This document shows positions 14,128-15,021 of a DNA stretch of 15,021 nt, in pieces. A program made the position numbers and the translations under genes. The DNA is from Bacillota bacterium. GTDB taxonomy: Bacteria; Bacillota; Bacilli; Paenibacillales; NBRC-103111. Positions within the stretch are counted from its first letter, which is position 1. Each line of letters begins with the position of its first letter. The notes under the pieces are model-generated. The model ran no database searches. It was given only the letters and a program-made list of their open reading frames with translations, and had not been told where the DNA came from. The stretch is from positions 1-15,021 of the forward strand of contig JAEWAA010000572.1 in assembly GCA_023391955.1 (NCBI GenBank). The letters are read 5' to 3'.

Positions 14128-15021
14128 TTATTTCAGGTCTGTCCACTTCCAGCTTTCCACTTCCGGAAGGTCATACCCTTCCTCACGGATGAATTGGTGA
14201 TGCTTCTTGATGATGGCATCCATTTCGTCGGCGATGGCTTTATATTGGGCTGCATTAGGCAGGCTCAGTACAGCTTCCTTGGCCAGATCGAACCGGTCCA
14301 TTTGATTCAGGACACGCATATCGAAGGGAGTGGTGAAGTCACCGTTTTCCCGGTAGCCGTGGACATGCAGATTATGGTTGTGACGGTCGAAGAACAGGTC
14401 CTTGATCAGTCCTTCATATCCGTGGAAGGCGAAGATTACAGGTTTGTCGGCGGTGAAGTAGCTGTCGAATTCCTCGTCGGACAGGCCACGGGGATCCAGC
14501 TTTTGGCTTCTCAGCTTCAGTAGGTCCACGATGTTGATGTAGCGGATTTTCAGCTCCGGCAGCTTTTCGTGAAGGATAGAGATCGCCGCCAGGCTTTCGA
14601 TCGTGGGTTCGGTACCGGCGGAGGCAAACACTACATCCGGCTCCTGGCCCTTGTCGGTGCTGGCCCAATCGATGATCTTCAAGCCTTTTTCCACCAGCAC
14701 GGAGGCTTCTTCAGCACTGAACCATTGCGGGCGCGGATGTTTGGAGGAGACGATCAGGTTGATCTTCTGACGGTCATTCAGCACCTTGTCGAATACGGCC
14801 AGCAGTGAGTTGGCATCGGCAGGCAGGTATTCACGGATGAATTCCGGCTTCTTATCGGCCAAGTGTCCCAGAAGACCCGGGTCTTGGTGAGTGTAGCCGT
14901 TGTGATCCTGCTGGAACACGGTGGAGGTGGCCACAACGTTCAGGGAAGGGATATCCGCCCGCCACCCTTGATCGGTAGCCTTGCGCAGCCACTTGAAGTG
15001 CTGGGTGATCATGGAGTCTAC
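14128..15021 (-). CDS. xfp: Xylulose-5-phosphate/fructose-6-phosphate phosphoketolase, C-terminal part
   Basis: The last 297 residues of a phosphoketolase are present; the frame continues past the window edge ([12 protein letters not shown] at the edge), so no start is given. The full protein is usually near 800 residues. The enzyme uses thiamine diphosphate to split xylulose-5-phosphate or fructose-6-phosphate into acetyl phosphate plus an aldose phosphate. Family signatures include [38 protein letters not shown] and the Asp/His-rich [11 protein letters not shown] near the end. It is cytoplasmic and has its own terminator, so it is not cotranscribed with the mannanase. Its position next to a sugar-degradation locus may be functional or chance. 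Confidence 0.93.
   Translation of the reverse strand, partial: VDSMITQHFKWLRKATDQGWRADIPSLNVVATSTVFQQDHNGYTHQDPGLLGHLADKKPEFIREYLPADANSLLAVFDKVLNDRQKINLIVSSKHPRPQWFSAEEASVLVEKGLKIIDWASTDKGQEPDVVFASAGTEPTIESLAAISILHEKLPELKIRYINIVDLLKLRSQKLDPRGLSDEEFDSYFTADKPVIFAFHGYEGLIKDLFFDRHNHNLHVHGYRENGDFTTPFDMRVLNQMDRFDLAKEAVLSLPNAAQYKAIADEMDAIIKKHHQFIREEGYDLPEVESWKWTDLK

Noticed and set aside
1..15021. A wholly new biological system in the gene content
   Set aside because: Every gene with support falls into a known sugar-utilisation, regulatory or central-metabolism family. No unexplained gene cluster was found.

Overview
The window looks like chromosomal DNA of a Paenibacillus-type Firmicute (inference). 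The grounds are moderately high G+C, AAAGGAGG-type ribosome binding sites, a YesM/YesN two-component pair next to an LplB/LplC-type ABC importer without its own ATPase, and CcpA-type cre sites. The best reading of the locus is utilisation of galactomannan or a similar beta-mannan.

Layout. Positions 1-108 are unassigned and end in a + strand rho-independent terminator (109-138). Positions 139-947 hold no gene I can support; they carry two copies of a ~190-bp intergenic repeat built as nested dyads (239-427 and 493-682) and a featureless AT-leaning remainder. An AraC-family cupin regulator (948-1778, -) is divergent from a cytoplasmic GH36-type alpha-galactosidase (1897-3747, +). Convergent with that is a long minus-strand block, read right to left: a secreted multimodular GH26 beta-mannanase (13920-10912), two ABC permeases (10787-9825 and 9808-8906), a solute-binding lipoprotein (8841-7180), a YesN-type response regulator (7078-5513) and a YesM-type histidine kinase (5511-3793). 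At the right edge is the C-terminal part of a phosphoketolase (14128-15021, -), closed off by a strong terminator (14060-14089).

How the genes may work together (inference). The secreted GH26 enzyme cuts mannan outside the cell. The lipoprotein and permeases import the oligosaccharides, powered by an ATPase encoded elsewhere. The cytoplasmic GH36 enzyme removes alpha-galactosyl side groups. The kinase/regulator pair would sense the substrate outside the cell, and the AraC protein would sense a sugar inside. A near-consensus cre next to the GH26 -10 box points to carbon catabolite repression, and a second weaker cre-like site lies ahead of the transporter genes.

Start codons were reassigned by ribosome binding site for four genes: the AraC regulator, the kinase and both permeases. 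I see no CRISPR array, transposase, tRNA, rRNA, phage gene or defence system. The gene content is a well-precedented sugar-utilisation locus; the least explained item is the nested repeat on the left.
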